NCBI RefSeq assembly: GCF_001861355.1 | Contig: NZ_MASN01000030.1 | Span: forward strand, 248,001-312,000 | Length of the DNA: 64,000 nucleotides | Direction: 5' to 3' | Origin: Natrialba sp. SSL1 | Lineage (GTDB): Archaea > Halobacteriota > Halobacteria > Halobacteriales > Natrialbaceae | Shown here: piece by piece, positions 44,593-53,009 of the stretch | How positions within the stretch are numbered: the stretch's first letter is position 1 | Layout: the number at the start of each line of letters is the position of its first letter | Position numbers and translations under genes: made by a program | The notes under the pieces: model-generated | Database searches by the model: none | What the model saw: only the letters and a program-made list of their open reading frames with translations | Told to the model about the DNA's origin: nothing

Positions 44593-46860
44593 TCATACTG
44601 TGAGATCAGCCCGCCGTAGGAGTTGGGCGTTGATTGCGACGATAACAGTACTCGCCGACATCAGGACGGCACCGATAGCTGGTGAAAGCAGAATGCCGAT
44701 CGGAGCCAACACGCCAGCCGCGAGCGGCAGCGCAAATACGTTGTAGCCGGCCGCCCACACGAGGTTCTCCTGCATCTTCCGGTAGCTCTTCCGACTCAAA
44801 CGGACGAGATGTGCGACGTCACGGGGATCGTTCTCCACGAGGACGACATCAGCGGACTCCACGGCAACGTCAGTCCCCGAGCCGATCGCAATGCCGACGT
44901 CAGAACGCGTCAGCGCGGGCGCATCGTTCACCCCGTCACCAACCATCGCTACCAGTTTCCCCTGGTCTTGGAGTTCGATAATCTTCTTGTCCTTGTCTTC
45001 GGGAAGGACTTCAGCAAAGTACGTGTCGATGTCGAGTTCCTCGGAGACAGCGCGAGCGACGTCTTCAGTATCGCCGGTGAGCATCGCAACCTCGACATCC
45101 ATCTCATGGAGCGCGCCGATCGCCTCGAAACTCTCGTCTCGGATCACGTCCGCGAGCGCGACCGCGCCCACTGCCTCGCCGTCTCGAAGCAGATAGACAA
45201 CCCCCTGGCCCCGCTCACCGGCTTCGTCTGCGAACGCTTTGAGATCGGGGTCGGGTTCAACATCGAGGTAGCGTAGCAGGTTGGGTCCACCGACGTGGAC
45301 CGTCTCGCCGTCTCGCACGCTATCCCCGTCCACGCCGGGAGTCGCCGCCGCTTCGACTTCGATGGTCGCGCGAACCCCGCGGCCTTCGAACGCTTCAAAT
45401 TCGCGCACACTTGGTACGGAAAGCCCTCGTTCATCGGCCTCCTCACGGATCGCCTCTGCGATCATGTGTTCGGAGTCGCCTTCAGCGGCAGCCATCACTG
45501 CCAGCAGTTCGTCCTCATCCCAGTCGTCAGTCGTGGCGACATCGACGACTCCCTGCTCACCCTTCGTGAGCGTACCTGTCTTGTCGAAGACGATCGTATC
45601 CAGGTTGCGTGCCTCCTCCATGGCGATCCGATCACGGATGAGCATCCCGTTGCGCGCTGCCATCGTCGTGTTGATGGCAACGACCAGCGGAACGGCGAGT
45701 CCCAGCGCGTGTGGACAGGCGATCACGAGGACGGTGACGACCCGCTCGACGACCGCCAACCCGAAGCCCGCGGCGACGGTCCACGCAACGGCCGTGACGG
45801 CCGCCACGGCGATCGCCGCGTAGAACAGCCAGCCCGCGGCTCGATCGGCGAGCACCTGCGTCCGCGATCGGCTCTGCTGGGCCTCCTCGACCAGACGCAT
45901 GATCCCCGAGAGCGTCGTTTTCTCTCCCGTCGCGGTGACGCGAACGCGAAGGCTGCCGTCGCGGTTAGTCGTCCCGCCGATCACTTCGTCGCCAGGTTCC
46001 TTCTTGACTGGTCGGGACTCGCCGGTAATCATCGCCTCGGTGACGTTCGACTCACCTTCCTCGACGACGCCATCGGCGGGAACGTTCGCACCCGGTCGCA
46101 CGAGCACGAGGTCGTCTTCAGTGAGGTCGCCAACGCGGACTTCTTCGGCCTCACCGTCCTCGGTGATCCGTTCGGCTGTGTCCGGCATCAGCTCTGCTAA
46201 CTCATCGAGCGCGCCCGAAGCGCGCCGGACGCTGCGCATCTCGATCCAGTGGCCGAGTAAGAAGATAACGACCAGCGTGACGAGTTCCCAGAAGAACGGC
46301 TCGCCGATTCCGAACGCGACCGCGGCGACGCTGTAGACGAAGGCGACGGTAATCGCCAGCGAGATCAGCAACATCATTCCCGGTTCGCGGTTCCGTGCTT
46401 CTACTGCGCCCATCCGAAGGAATGGAACTCCACCGTAGAGGAAGACGATCGTACCGAGAACTGGTCCGACGAACTCGCTGCCGGGGAACGTCACGGCCGC
46501 GTAGCCGAACCAGTCCTGAAGCATCGGGCTGTAGTATAGTACCGGAAGCGAGAGTACGAGGCAGACGAAAAAGCGCTGCTTGAACATCTCTTCGTGACCG
46601 GCGTGATCGACGTGTGCCTCGTGGTCGTGATCAGCGTGATCTTCGTGTGCGTGGTCAGACGGCTCGTGAGCGTGTTCCGCATGCTGTTCCTCCCGAGATT
46701 TGTGTCGAGCCGGCGGCTTTTCAGAACGGTCACCCCTCTCGGCGGTCAGTCCACAGACTCGACAGCACGGGCAATCACGGTCGGTCGGCTTTTTCTCCCG
46801 TGTTTGCTCTTCATGGACGCGATGCGAATCGGGCGTGTCCGCGGGATCGTATTGTGACAT
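44593..46860 (-). CDS. Copper-translocating P1B-type ATPase (CopB-like, CPH motif)
   Basis: The 755-residue protein opens with a metal-binding N-terminus: CPCCRVC (about 30-36) and a His/Asp/Glu-rich run (about 60-90). Membrane helices flank an actuator domain with TGES. The transport helix has [11 protein letters not shown] (CPH). The phosphorylation motif DKTGTLT and hinge [12 protein letters not shown] are normal. The usual HP pair of the N-domain is HM (SEHMIAEAI). CPH and the TM7/TM8 motifs ([21 protein letters not shown]) point to the P1B-3 subclass, Cu(2+)/Ag(+) or Cu(+) efflux. It protects against excess copper. Confidence 0.92.
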   Translation of the reverse strand: MSQYDPADTPDSHRVHEEQTREKKPTDRDCPCCRVCGLTAERGDRSEKPPARHKSREEQHAEHAHEPSDHAHEDHADHDHEAHVDHAGHEEMFKQRFFVCLVLSLPVLYYSPMLQDWFGYAAVTFPGSEFVGPVLGTIVFLYGGVPFLRMGAVEARNREPGMMLLISLAITVAFVYSVAAVAFGIGEPFFWELVTLVVIFLLGHWIEMRSVRRASGALDELAELMPDTAERITEDGEAEEVRVGDLTEDDLVLVRPGANVPADGVVEEGESNVTEAMITGESRPVKKEPGDEVIGGTTNRDGSLRVRVTATGEKTTLSGIMRLVEEAQQSRSRTQVLADRAAGWLFYAAIAVAAVTAVAWTVAAGFGLAVVERVVTVLVIACPHALGLAVPLVVAINTTMAARNGMLIRDRIAMEEARNLDTIVFDKTGTLTKGEQGVVDVATTDDWDEDELLAVMAAAEGDSEHMIAEAIREEADERGLSVPSVREFEAFEGRGVRATIEVEAAATPGVDGDSVRDGETVHVGGPNLLRYLDVEPDPDLKAFADEAGERGQGVVYLLRDGEAVGAVALADVIRDESFEAIGALHEMDVEVAMLTGDTEDVARAVSEELDIDTYFAEVLPEDKDKKIIELQDQGKLVAMVGDGVNDAPALTRSDVGIAIGSGTDVAVESADVVLVENDPRDVAHLVRLSRKSYRKMQENLVWAAGYNVFALPLAAGVLAPIGILLSPAIGAVLMSASTVIVAINAQLLRRADLTV

Positions 46861-47055
46861 GGGTAGTGCCTCCCTTGCAGCCGTTCCCCAGATTCATCGG
46901 GTCCTTCACTGGAGAGAGTCCGCGAGGAACGAACGGAACGGTTCATTAACGGCCGCTGTTCTTGTTGTTCGTCGCACAAAATCCTAATTATTGGGGTGCT
47001 ACCTCCTTGAATGGCCAGAAGCACCTCCGAACGAGACCAAGTTGGGGGTTGTAAA

Positions 47056-47790
47056 TCAACAATCCCAGTCGTCTCGCCACTCCTCCATCAGTTCAATCTC
47101 TTCCTGCTGGGCGTCGATAATATCATCCGCAAGATCGGCAACGCGCTCGGATTCACCTTCGTCCAAAACGTACTCGGACATCACGACGGCTCCTTCGTGA
47201 TGGTGGATCATGTGTTCGGCGAACAGGCAATCGAACTCCTCGTTTTCGGCGCGACGGAGTTGCCGCCTGTCGTCGTGGGTCATCATGTGTTCACGTGGCA
47301 TCATCTCCCCCATCTCGTCGGGACCCATTCCATCACCCAAGTCGTCGTCATCGTGCATTCCGTCACCCATGTCATCGTCGTGCATCTCATCATTGTCGTG
47401 CATCCCGTTCCCCATCCCGTCGCCGCGCATCATCTGTCCCATCTCGTGGGGCATCATGCTTCCCACCTCGTCACAACCGGCGACGCCGGCATCGTCGAGC
47501 AATTCACACATGAGATTGATCTCCGCTTCTTGCTCCTCGATGATCTCTGTCCGGAGATCGAGCAATTCCTCCCGGTCGGTTCTCTCCGGGATGAGTTCGG
47601 CCATCTGGATCGCTCCCTCATGGTGCGGAATCATCATCCGCACGAACATGATGTCCACAGCGTTGAATTCGGTGTCTTCGTCCTCATTCTCGTCGTCCTG
47701 TGTTCCAGCGGTTACGTAGCCTGCGAATCCGACCGTGCTCGCCGCACCAGTCGCACAGAGCATCTGCCGTCGTGTTGGGTTATCCACCAT
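47056..47790 (-). CDS. Tat-exported DUF305 protein, probable copper-binding
   Basis: The 244-residue protein starts MVDNPTRRQMLCATGAASTV, a twin-arginine signal (TRRQML). Two DUF305 copper-type modules carry MMIPHHEGAI (about 52-60) and MIHHHEGAVV (about 190-198). The middle is extremely Met/His/Asp rich (about 112-165). Known of the family: ferritin-like DUF305 proteins with HHEGA motifs bind copper or other metals outside the cell. It lies about 195 bp downstream of the copper ATPase start, on the same strand but probably with its own promoter. Confidence 0.85.
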   Translation of the reverse strand: MVDNPTRRQMLCATGAASTVGFAGYVTAGTQDDENEDEDTEFNAVDIMFVRMMIPHHEGAIQMAELIPERTDREELLDLRTEIIEEQEAEINLMCELLDDAGVAGCDEVGSMMPHEMGQMMRGDGMGNGMHDNDEMHDDDMGDGMHDDDDLGDGMGPDEMGEMMPREHMMTHDDRRQLRRAENEEFDCLFAEHMIHHHEGAVVMSEYVLDEGESERVADLADDIIDAQQEEIELMEEWRDDWDC

Positions 47791-48040
47791 AGTTCTATGA
47801 TCCCACCCACCAATCTAGTAAAATGCGGACTGGAATACGCAACCTTTTGTTGTGCTCGACTATCCGTGAGCGATGGCACCACCGGAATTCGAGTTTACAG
47901 TACCTGAATTCGGACAAAATTCGAACAGTGGCTCCAGCCCGACTGGCTAACGGATCGATCTTTGTAACATGAGACTCCTGTGTGCAACGTAGCAGAGCAC
48001 ACCGGAGGACACAGTAGTCTGTGTGTCAATAGATTTCTGT

Positions 48041-48270
48041 ATGCCCAGTATCACGGCCAACGTGGACGACGACCTCAAAGCGCGAATGGAAAACCACCCG
48101 GAGATCAACTGGAGCGAGGTCACACGACAGGCCATTCAAGCGAAGATCGAGGCGCTCGAAATGATGGACGAACTCACCAGCGAGAGCGAACTCACCGAGC
48201 GCGACGTTTAGGAAATCGCCGACAAGATCAACGAACGTGGACGCAAGCGCGTCGAAGAAGAATCGGAGTA
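48041..48270 (+). pseudogene. VapB-type antitoxin with internal stop codon
   Basis: The frame MPSITANVDDDLKARMENHP to LTERDV (56 residues) ends at a TAG at 48209. It stays in frame afterwards as EIADKINERGRKRVEEESE to a TAG at 48270, as in intact haloarchaeal VapB antitoxins. So a single base change to TAG has broken the gene. The toxin gene follows 10 nt later. The N-terminal part could still bind DNA. Confidence 0.65.
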
Positions 48271-48280
48271 GACTCGACGA

Positions 48281-48690
48281 ATGAAGCTGGTCATTGACGC
48301 CAACGTCGTCATCTCTGCACTCATTGCTGATTCGAAAACGCGGGAACTCATCGTTACACTCGAACCGATCTCTTGACGCCCGCGTTTGTCCACGACGAAG
48401 TCGAGAACTCCGAAGACCTGATCGTGGCGAAATCCGGAATGGAACCAGATCGAGTGGTACAGTTCATCAACCTCCTGTTTCAGTACATTGAGATCGTTCC
48501 TGCCGACGACTTCTATCCGGCTATCGAGACAGCCGAAGCAGCAATCGGTGACACCGACCCTGACGATGTACTGTACCCCGCGTGTGCGATTGCCAGCGAT
48601 GCTGCCATCTGGAGCGACGATTCTGACTCCGACGAGCAGAACATAGTCAATACGTACTCGACGAGTGATGTAATCAACTATTTAACACGA
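48281..48690 (+). pseudogene. VapC-type PIN toxin with frameshift
   Basis: The start MKLVIDANVVISALIADSKT reads to a TGA at 48374. The rest continues in another frame from about 48367 (LLTPAFVHDEVENSEDLIV) through VPADDFYPAIETAEAAIG and ASDAAIWSDDSD to YSTSDVINYL. A one-base indel near 48366-48372 separates them. The first PIN Asp is present. The toxin is inactive as a single frame. Confidence 0.65.
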
Positions 48691-48965
48691 TCTAATTCGG
48701 CAGATCCGTCTCTCAGTATTACGACCGCTCACGCAGAGATGAATAGTGATCACCACCAGACCTGGTTCAAACCGTTCAATGCAGGCGAAGACAGTAACAC
48801 TATGGTAGAGTGGAAAGCGCAGCACCGCGAACGAGCGAAGCGAGTGAGCGACCTTTTTCATCGACTTCTTTGCGCCTCGTGATTTCCCCCTTTGCTCGCA
48901 ACCGCTCAGCGCAAAAACTTTGGTAGGCATTTTCATATAACGGATAGTTCTGATCACTGGCGGCA

Positions 48966-49139
48966 TTAGGACGCGGGAATTTGCTCCAAATAAAACGACA
49001 CCAACGACACCGCAACGAGGATCAGTAGCATCAATACCGTCTGTATTGAGAGGCTGCTTGTAAGGCCAAACACGCCAACTGCAAATAGCGCCACACCGAT
49101 CAGCAGAATCGCAAACTGGTGAAATCGTAGGATAGCCAT
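48966..49139 (-). CDS. Small two-helix membrane protein (57 residues)
   Basis: The minus-strand frame from an ATG at 49139 gives MAILRFHQFAILLIGVALFA and so on. Two membrane helices (about 8-28 and 31-50) are followed by a short C-terminus (FYLEQIPAS). The AT-rich AAAATAAATT just upstream suits a promoter. It directly follows the integrase gene in orientation. Function is unknown and the family is not recognised. Confidence 0.55.
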   Translation of the reverse strand: MAILRFHQFAILLIGVALFAVGVFGLTSSLSIQTVLMLLILVAVSLVSFYLEQIPAS

Positions 49140-49161
49140 TGAACCAATTTATTTTATGCAC

Positions 49162-50130
49162 TTAATTGTCAGGAAGGTATTGCCGTCGCTGCCGTAACTT
49201 TTCACGTTCTGATCGCTGATCATAGTGGCGGTCAAGAACTGCTTCGCTGGCGTCCATTCGATCGCTCACGACGTTCTTGGGAACGTCAGATTTGAGAAAA
49301 TGAGTGCTCGCGCCACGTCGGATTGGGTGTGGGCTCAACGAGGAAGGACACGCATGTGAACGCTCGGTAGGTACCGCGTCACACTCATCAGGTTCTCTGT
49401 CGTGAGGACAGTTATCGGTGTATACGCACGGACGCGTGTACTGATAAACTATCGTTCGGCCACGGGTTCGGCTCAACCGATCGATTTTCGTCGCAAATAG
49501 TGGCTCCCGGTTGTGCTGATCAGCGACGCCAGGATGATTGACCGAGAGCCAGTCATCAAGCACGTCACAGACCGGCTCACTCAGTGCGACGAGCCGTTCG
49601 CTCTTCCGTCCATTCTTGAGCGAGGTACCTTCCTCGGATCGGTGGACAAGCGTCAGGTACTGTTCGTCGCTATTGTAATCTTCAATATCAAGCCCAATCG
49701 CTGCGCCGATTCGAAGTCCAGTGTGCCAGAGGACCTCCATTAGCGCGTGTTCTAAGCGCGCGTAGCGATATTGATTGAGAAATTCTAAGATCTGCTGGGC
49801 ACGATCTGGGTTCAGTAATTCGGTGCGAGCATCGTCTTCAGTCGTCGTCGGGAGAATGATTTTTTCGTCGAGCCCTGGTTCGACTGCATCGATCGTCGCA
49901 CAGAATCGGAAGAACATCCGCAGGGTCGCCAGCTGTCCTTTCATACTGGCAGTTGCGAGCTCGTCTTCGTTTCTGCGTTTGACGCGGAAACGATGGATGT
50001 CTCGTCCTGTGAACTCGTTGAGATTGTCGATGCCATCCTGTTCACACCACTGGACGAACTGCTGGAGCCGATAGCGGTGTGATTGGATCGTCGCGTCCGC
50101 GAGTTTGTGACGTCGTTCGTCGAGACACAT
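49162..50130 (-). CDS. Tyrosine recombinase/integrase, N-terminus interrupted
   Basis: The frame starts at the ATG at 50130 and encodes 322 residues: an N-terminal SAM-like core-binding domain (about 10-100) and the catalytic domain. The catalytic Arg is in HTGLRIGAAIG (about 139), HPIRRGA gives the His-x-x-Arg pair, and the Tyr is in LDRHYDQ (about 307). A 14-codon N-terminal piece (MTENLEPLAPAEAM, from 50175) is in frame immediately before it and ends in TAG. The ancestral start is therefore upstream and the gene was probably broken, with possible restart. It is the likely integrase of the island. Confidence 0.75.
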   Translation of the reverse strand: MCLDERRHKLADATIQSHRYRLQQFVQWCEQDGIDNLNEFTGRDIHRFRVKRRNEDELATASMKGQLATLRMFFRFCATIDAVEPGLDEKIILPTTTEDDARTELLNPDRAQQILEFLNQYRYARLEHALMEVLWHTGLRIGAAIGLDIEDYNSDEQYLTLVHRSEEGTSLKNGRKSERLVALSEPVCDVLDDWLSVNHPGVADQHNREPLFATKIDRLSRTRGRTIVYQYTRPCVYTDNCPHDREPDECDAVPTERSHACPSSLSPHPIRRGASTHFLKSDVPKNVVSDRMDASEAVLDRHYDQRSEREKLRQRRQYLPDN

Positions 50131-50175
50131 CTACATGGCCTCCGCTGGTGCGAGGGGTTCGAGGTTTTCCGTCAT
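50131..50175 (-). pseudogene. Severed N-terminus of the integrase
   Basis: Codons MTENLEPLAPAEAM followed by TAG are in frame with the integrase and resemble the usual start EPLxPxEAL of haloarchaeal integrases. A nonsense change or read-through site separates the two. Confidence 0.5.
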
Positions 50176-50483
50176 TGTCTCTCACTGAAGGCCGAAGACA
50201 GCGAGTTCTAAACACCATCATAGGCGCTTCTCACCCGCACTAACAGCTGGCTGAGACTCTCGAAGATTCTGGACGTTCCCCGTCAGGGCTGACGCTCTTC
50301 CTCACCGTAACCGAGACCGACAGTGTGCACTCACACTAACTCGAGTACGGTTCTCAGCACGGAACACAGACAAAAAACATCGTGAGGGGAGAAAGCGGCC
50401 AGCACGGAGAGCGAGACCAGCGTTCAGTAGTGACTCACGAAGAGGAGTTACTGCCATTTTGAACGAAACCAGACCGAACCGGG
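50176..50483. other. 308-bp gap with candidate right attachment copy
   Basis: No gene is visible. CCGTCAGGGC at 50280-50289 repeats the tRNA-Met 3' segment at 39964-39973. Composition becomes more GC-rich again to the right, toward ordinary chromosome. Confidence 0.35.
50280..50289. other. Candidate right attachment sequence
   Basis: Exact 10-bp copy of the tRNA-Met end, about 150 bp beyond the integrase start. It is short, so it may be coincidental. Confidence 0.3.
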
Positions 50484-51737
50484 TCAGACCGGCGTTCCGA
50501 AGGCGTACATCGTCTCGTGGGCCGTCACTTCGAGATCGACGAAGTCGCCGGGCTCGAGTCCGTACTCGCTCGCGTTCTGCACGATGAGCTGGCGGTACGC
50601 GGCGTCCCGACACTTCACGGAGTCCGCAGTCCCCTCCTCGACGACCAGCACGTCCTCGCGGATCTCGCCGACCATATCTCCGTAGGCCTCGCCAACGATA
50701 TCGCGCTTTACCGCGCTCATCTCCTTCGAGCGGTCCTTCTTGATCTGCCCGCCGAGCCCCTTCATTTCCGCTGCGTCAGTACCCGGCCGCTTCGAGAACC
50801 GCGTGACGTTGATCTTCTCTGGACGCGTCTCGCGCAGCAACGCCATCGACTGCTCGTGGTCGTGGTCCGTCTCCGTCGGGAAGCCCACGATGAAGTCCGT
50901 CGAGAGCGTCCAGTACTCGAGTACATCGTCGAACGTCTCGATCACCTCGAGATACTCGCTCACCTGGTGTTGGCGGCGCATGTCGCCGAGGACGTCGTCG
51001 CTGCCGGACTGGACGGGGGCGTGCAGGAAGTTGTAGAGTTCGTCGTTGGCGGCGAACACGTCGGCCAGTTCCTCGCGGATGCCGTGGACGCCCTTCGGAT
51101 TGGCCATGCCGACGCGGACGCGGAAGTCGCCGTCGATGGCACAGATTTCGGAGAGGAGTCGGTGGAGCTTGCGCTCGCCCTCGTCCCAGCCGTAGACGCC
51201 GGTGTCCTGGCCGGTAATGCGAATTTCCTTCGCGCCGGCGTGGATGAGCGCGCGAGCCTTTTCGACGTTTTCCTCGATCGAGGGGGAGTCGATCTTGCCG
51301 GTCGCGCGCTTGGTGATGCAGTACGAACAGTCGGACATGCAGCCCCGAGCGATGGGGAGGATGCCGACGACGCCGTCCAGAATCGGCTCGGCGTCGGGGG
51401 TCGTCGTCGGACACTCGCCGTTGGTGACGGCCTCGGGGACCTCGTCCCAGTGAAGCACCTGACCGTCGACGTCGGCCTGGGCGAACTCCTCGCCCTGCGC
51501 AAGGGCCATACAGCCGGTGATGAAGAGGTCCGCCGTCTCCGCAGAGAGCTCCTCGGCACGGCGAAGCATGTTGCGCTCGGTCTTCTCGACGACGGTGCAG
51601 GTGTTCAGAATGGCGACGTCGGCGTCGTCCGGTCCGTCGACCCGGTAGTGGCCGGCATCGCGGAGCCGTCGCTCGATCTCGCGACTTTCCCCGCGATTGG
51701 ACGTACAGCCGTACGTTTCGATGTGATACCGGGCCAT
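50484..51737 (-). CDS. tRNA methylthiotransferase (MtaB/CDKAL1-like)
   Basis: From the ATG at 51737 (MARYHIETYGCTSNRGESRE) the protein has 417 residues. An N-terminal MTTase domain with three Cys (YGCTSN, NTCTVV, ITGCMA) is followed by a radical SAM core with CMSDCSYC (about 145-152) and a C-terminal TRAM domain (about 350-417). Known of the family: it adds the 2-methylthio group to t6A37 of tRNA. The TRAM domain and the archaeal branch (Arch. Tcd/e-MtaB) agree. It is divergent from the peptidase operon. Confidence 0.9.
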   Translation of the reverse strand: MARYHIETYGCTSNRGESREIERRLRDAGHYRVDGPDDADVAILNTCTVVEKTERNMLRRAEELSAETADLFITGCMALAQGEEFAQADVDGQVLHWDEVPEAVTNGECPTTTPDAEPILDGVVGILPIARGCMSDCSYCITKRATGKIDSPSIEENVEKARALIHAGAKEIRITGQDTGVYGWDEGERKLHRLLSEICAIDGDFRVRVGMANPKGVHGIREELADVFAANDELYNFLHAPVQSGSDDVLGDMRRQHQVSEYLEVIETFDDVLEYWTLSTDFIVGFPTETDHDHEQSMALLRETRPEKINVTRFSKRPGTDAAEMKGLGGQIKKDRSKEMSAVKRDIVGEAYGDMVGEIREDVLVVEEGTADSVKCRDAAYRQLIVQNASEYGLEPGDFVDLEVTAHETMYAFGTPV

Positions 51738-51875
51738 CGTCGTACACCGGTATCGGATCCGGGCGGCCAAAAGCCCGACGGATCGCGGCCGCGGTGCACG
51801 CCGGTTCCATGCCGGGAGATGACCGTCACACAACATTTTTGGTAATTCATTGCGAACCTACAGGAAATCCCCTCC

Positions 51876-53009
51876 ATGCGCCTCCGCCTCCGGATCGCTG
51901 CCGTCCTCGGCGTCTTCGTCGCGGTGAACGCCCTCTTCGTCCTCGCAGTCGTGTGGGCGTACGGCGTCTTGCTCCCGGCGATCGTCGGCGGCACGTTCGT
52001 CCTCCTCTCCGACGGCCGACTCGCCCTCTCACTACTCCAGTTTCCCGTCTCGTGGCCAACTGCCCTCCTCCTCGTCGGCCTCTTTCTCGCCGGCCAGCTC
52101 TACTACGGCTATCGGCGAGTACTCGCATACGCCGGCCAACAAACCGGCGACCGGGGGGCTGGGACGGGTGAGACGGACGACCACACGGCGGACCGTATCG
52201 TCCGCCGACTCTCGATGACCGCTGACATCCCGGAACCCACGCTCCGCGTCGTCGACGACGACACCCCCAGTTGTTACACCATCGGCCGGTTCACCGACGC
52301 AACCATCGTCGTGACGACGGGACTTATCGACCGTCTCGATGCAGCCGAACTCGAGTCCGTCCTCGCACACGAGGTCGGCCACATCGCAAACCGAGATGTG
52401 ACGCTGATGACGGTCACGACGTTGTTTCTGGAGATTACGGATCGGGTCTACCATAGTTCGATGGTTGCACGGCGCGCGGTGTTGAATCCCGGTAGCCTCT
52501 CGGAGCAAGACCGGGCGGCGCTGACGTGGTTCCTGCCGCTCGTCGCGCTCACGTCGGTGTTCGTCGCGCCGATTCTCTGGCTGTTTCCGCGGGTAGCCGA
52601 CTGGGCGACGCGAACGCTCTCCCAGACCCGGGAGTTCGCCGCCGACGCTGCAGCAGCCGAAATCGCCGGCAAGCCGCTTGCCCTCGCGACGGCGCTAATC
52701 GACCTTACGGACGCGGCGGAGACGCCCGCGACGGACCTCCGGACGGGCAAAATCCGTGCGTTGTGTATCGTTCCCTCGGAGCTCGTGAACGGCCGCGAGA
52801 GTTCGTCACCGCCGCCACTCTCGGCGGCGCCGGACGACGACCATCGCGAACAGCGAGTTCGAGCGTGGCTCGACGGAGCGACGCCGTCGTCGGTCGATGT
52901 GACAGGGGGTAAAACACGAACACATCCGCCGGTCGACGAACGTGTCGAACGGCTCGCCGCGCTCGCGGCCGACGAGGAGTGGACACGAACGCGGGTGGGA
53001 GAGGCGTGA
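51876..53009 (+). CDS. M48 family (HtpX-like) zinc metalloprotease
   Basis: The 377-residue protein has two N-terminal membrane helices (about 5-32 and 48-72). The metalloprotease motif HEVGHIANRDV (about 165-175) has a downstream Glu in REFAADAAAAEIAG (about 252-265). Two more hydrophobic stretches lie around 175-195 and 220-240. The C-terminal ~80 residues are a soluble tail. Known of the family: membrane-bound quality-control protease. It begins a five-gene operon in which each stop overlaps the next start by 4 bp, so it likely processes or controls the envelope proteins encoded downstream. Confidence 0.88.
   Translation: MRLRLRIAAVLGVFVAVNALFVLAVVWAYGVLLPAIVGGTFVLLSDGRLALSLLQFPVSWPTALLLVGLFLAGQLYYGYRRVLAYAGQQTGDRGAGTGETDDHTADRIVRRLSMTADIPEPTLRVVDDDTPSCYTIGRFTDATIVVTTGLIDRLDAAELESVLAHEVGHIANRDVTLMTVTTLFLEITDRVYHSSMVARRAVLNPGSLSEQDRAALTWFLPLVALTSVFVAPILWLFPRVADWATRTLSQTREFAADAAAAEIAGKPLALATALIDLTDAAETPATDLRTGKIRALCIVPSELVNGRESSSPPPLSAAPDDDHREQRVRAWLDGATPSSVDVTGGKTRTHPPVDERVERLAALAADEEWTRTRVGEA

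Noticed and set aside
47872-47949. 25-codon frame MAPPEFEFTVPEFGQNSNSG
   Set aside because: Too short, with no homology or start signals, upstream of the VapB remnant. No basis to call it.
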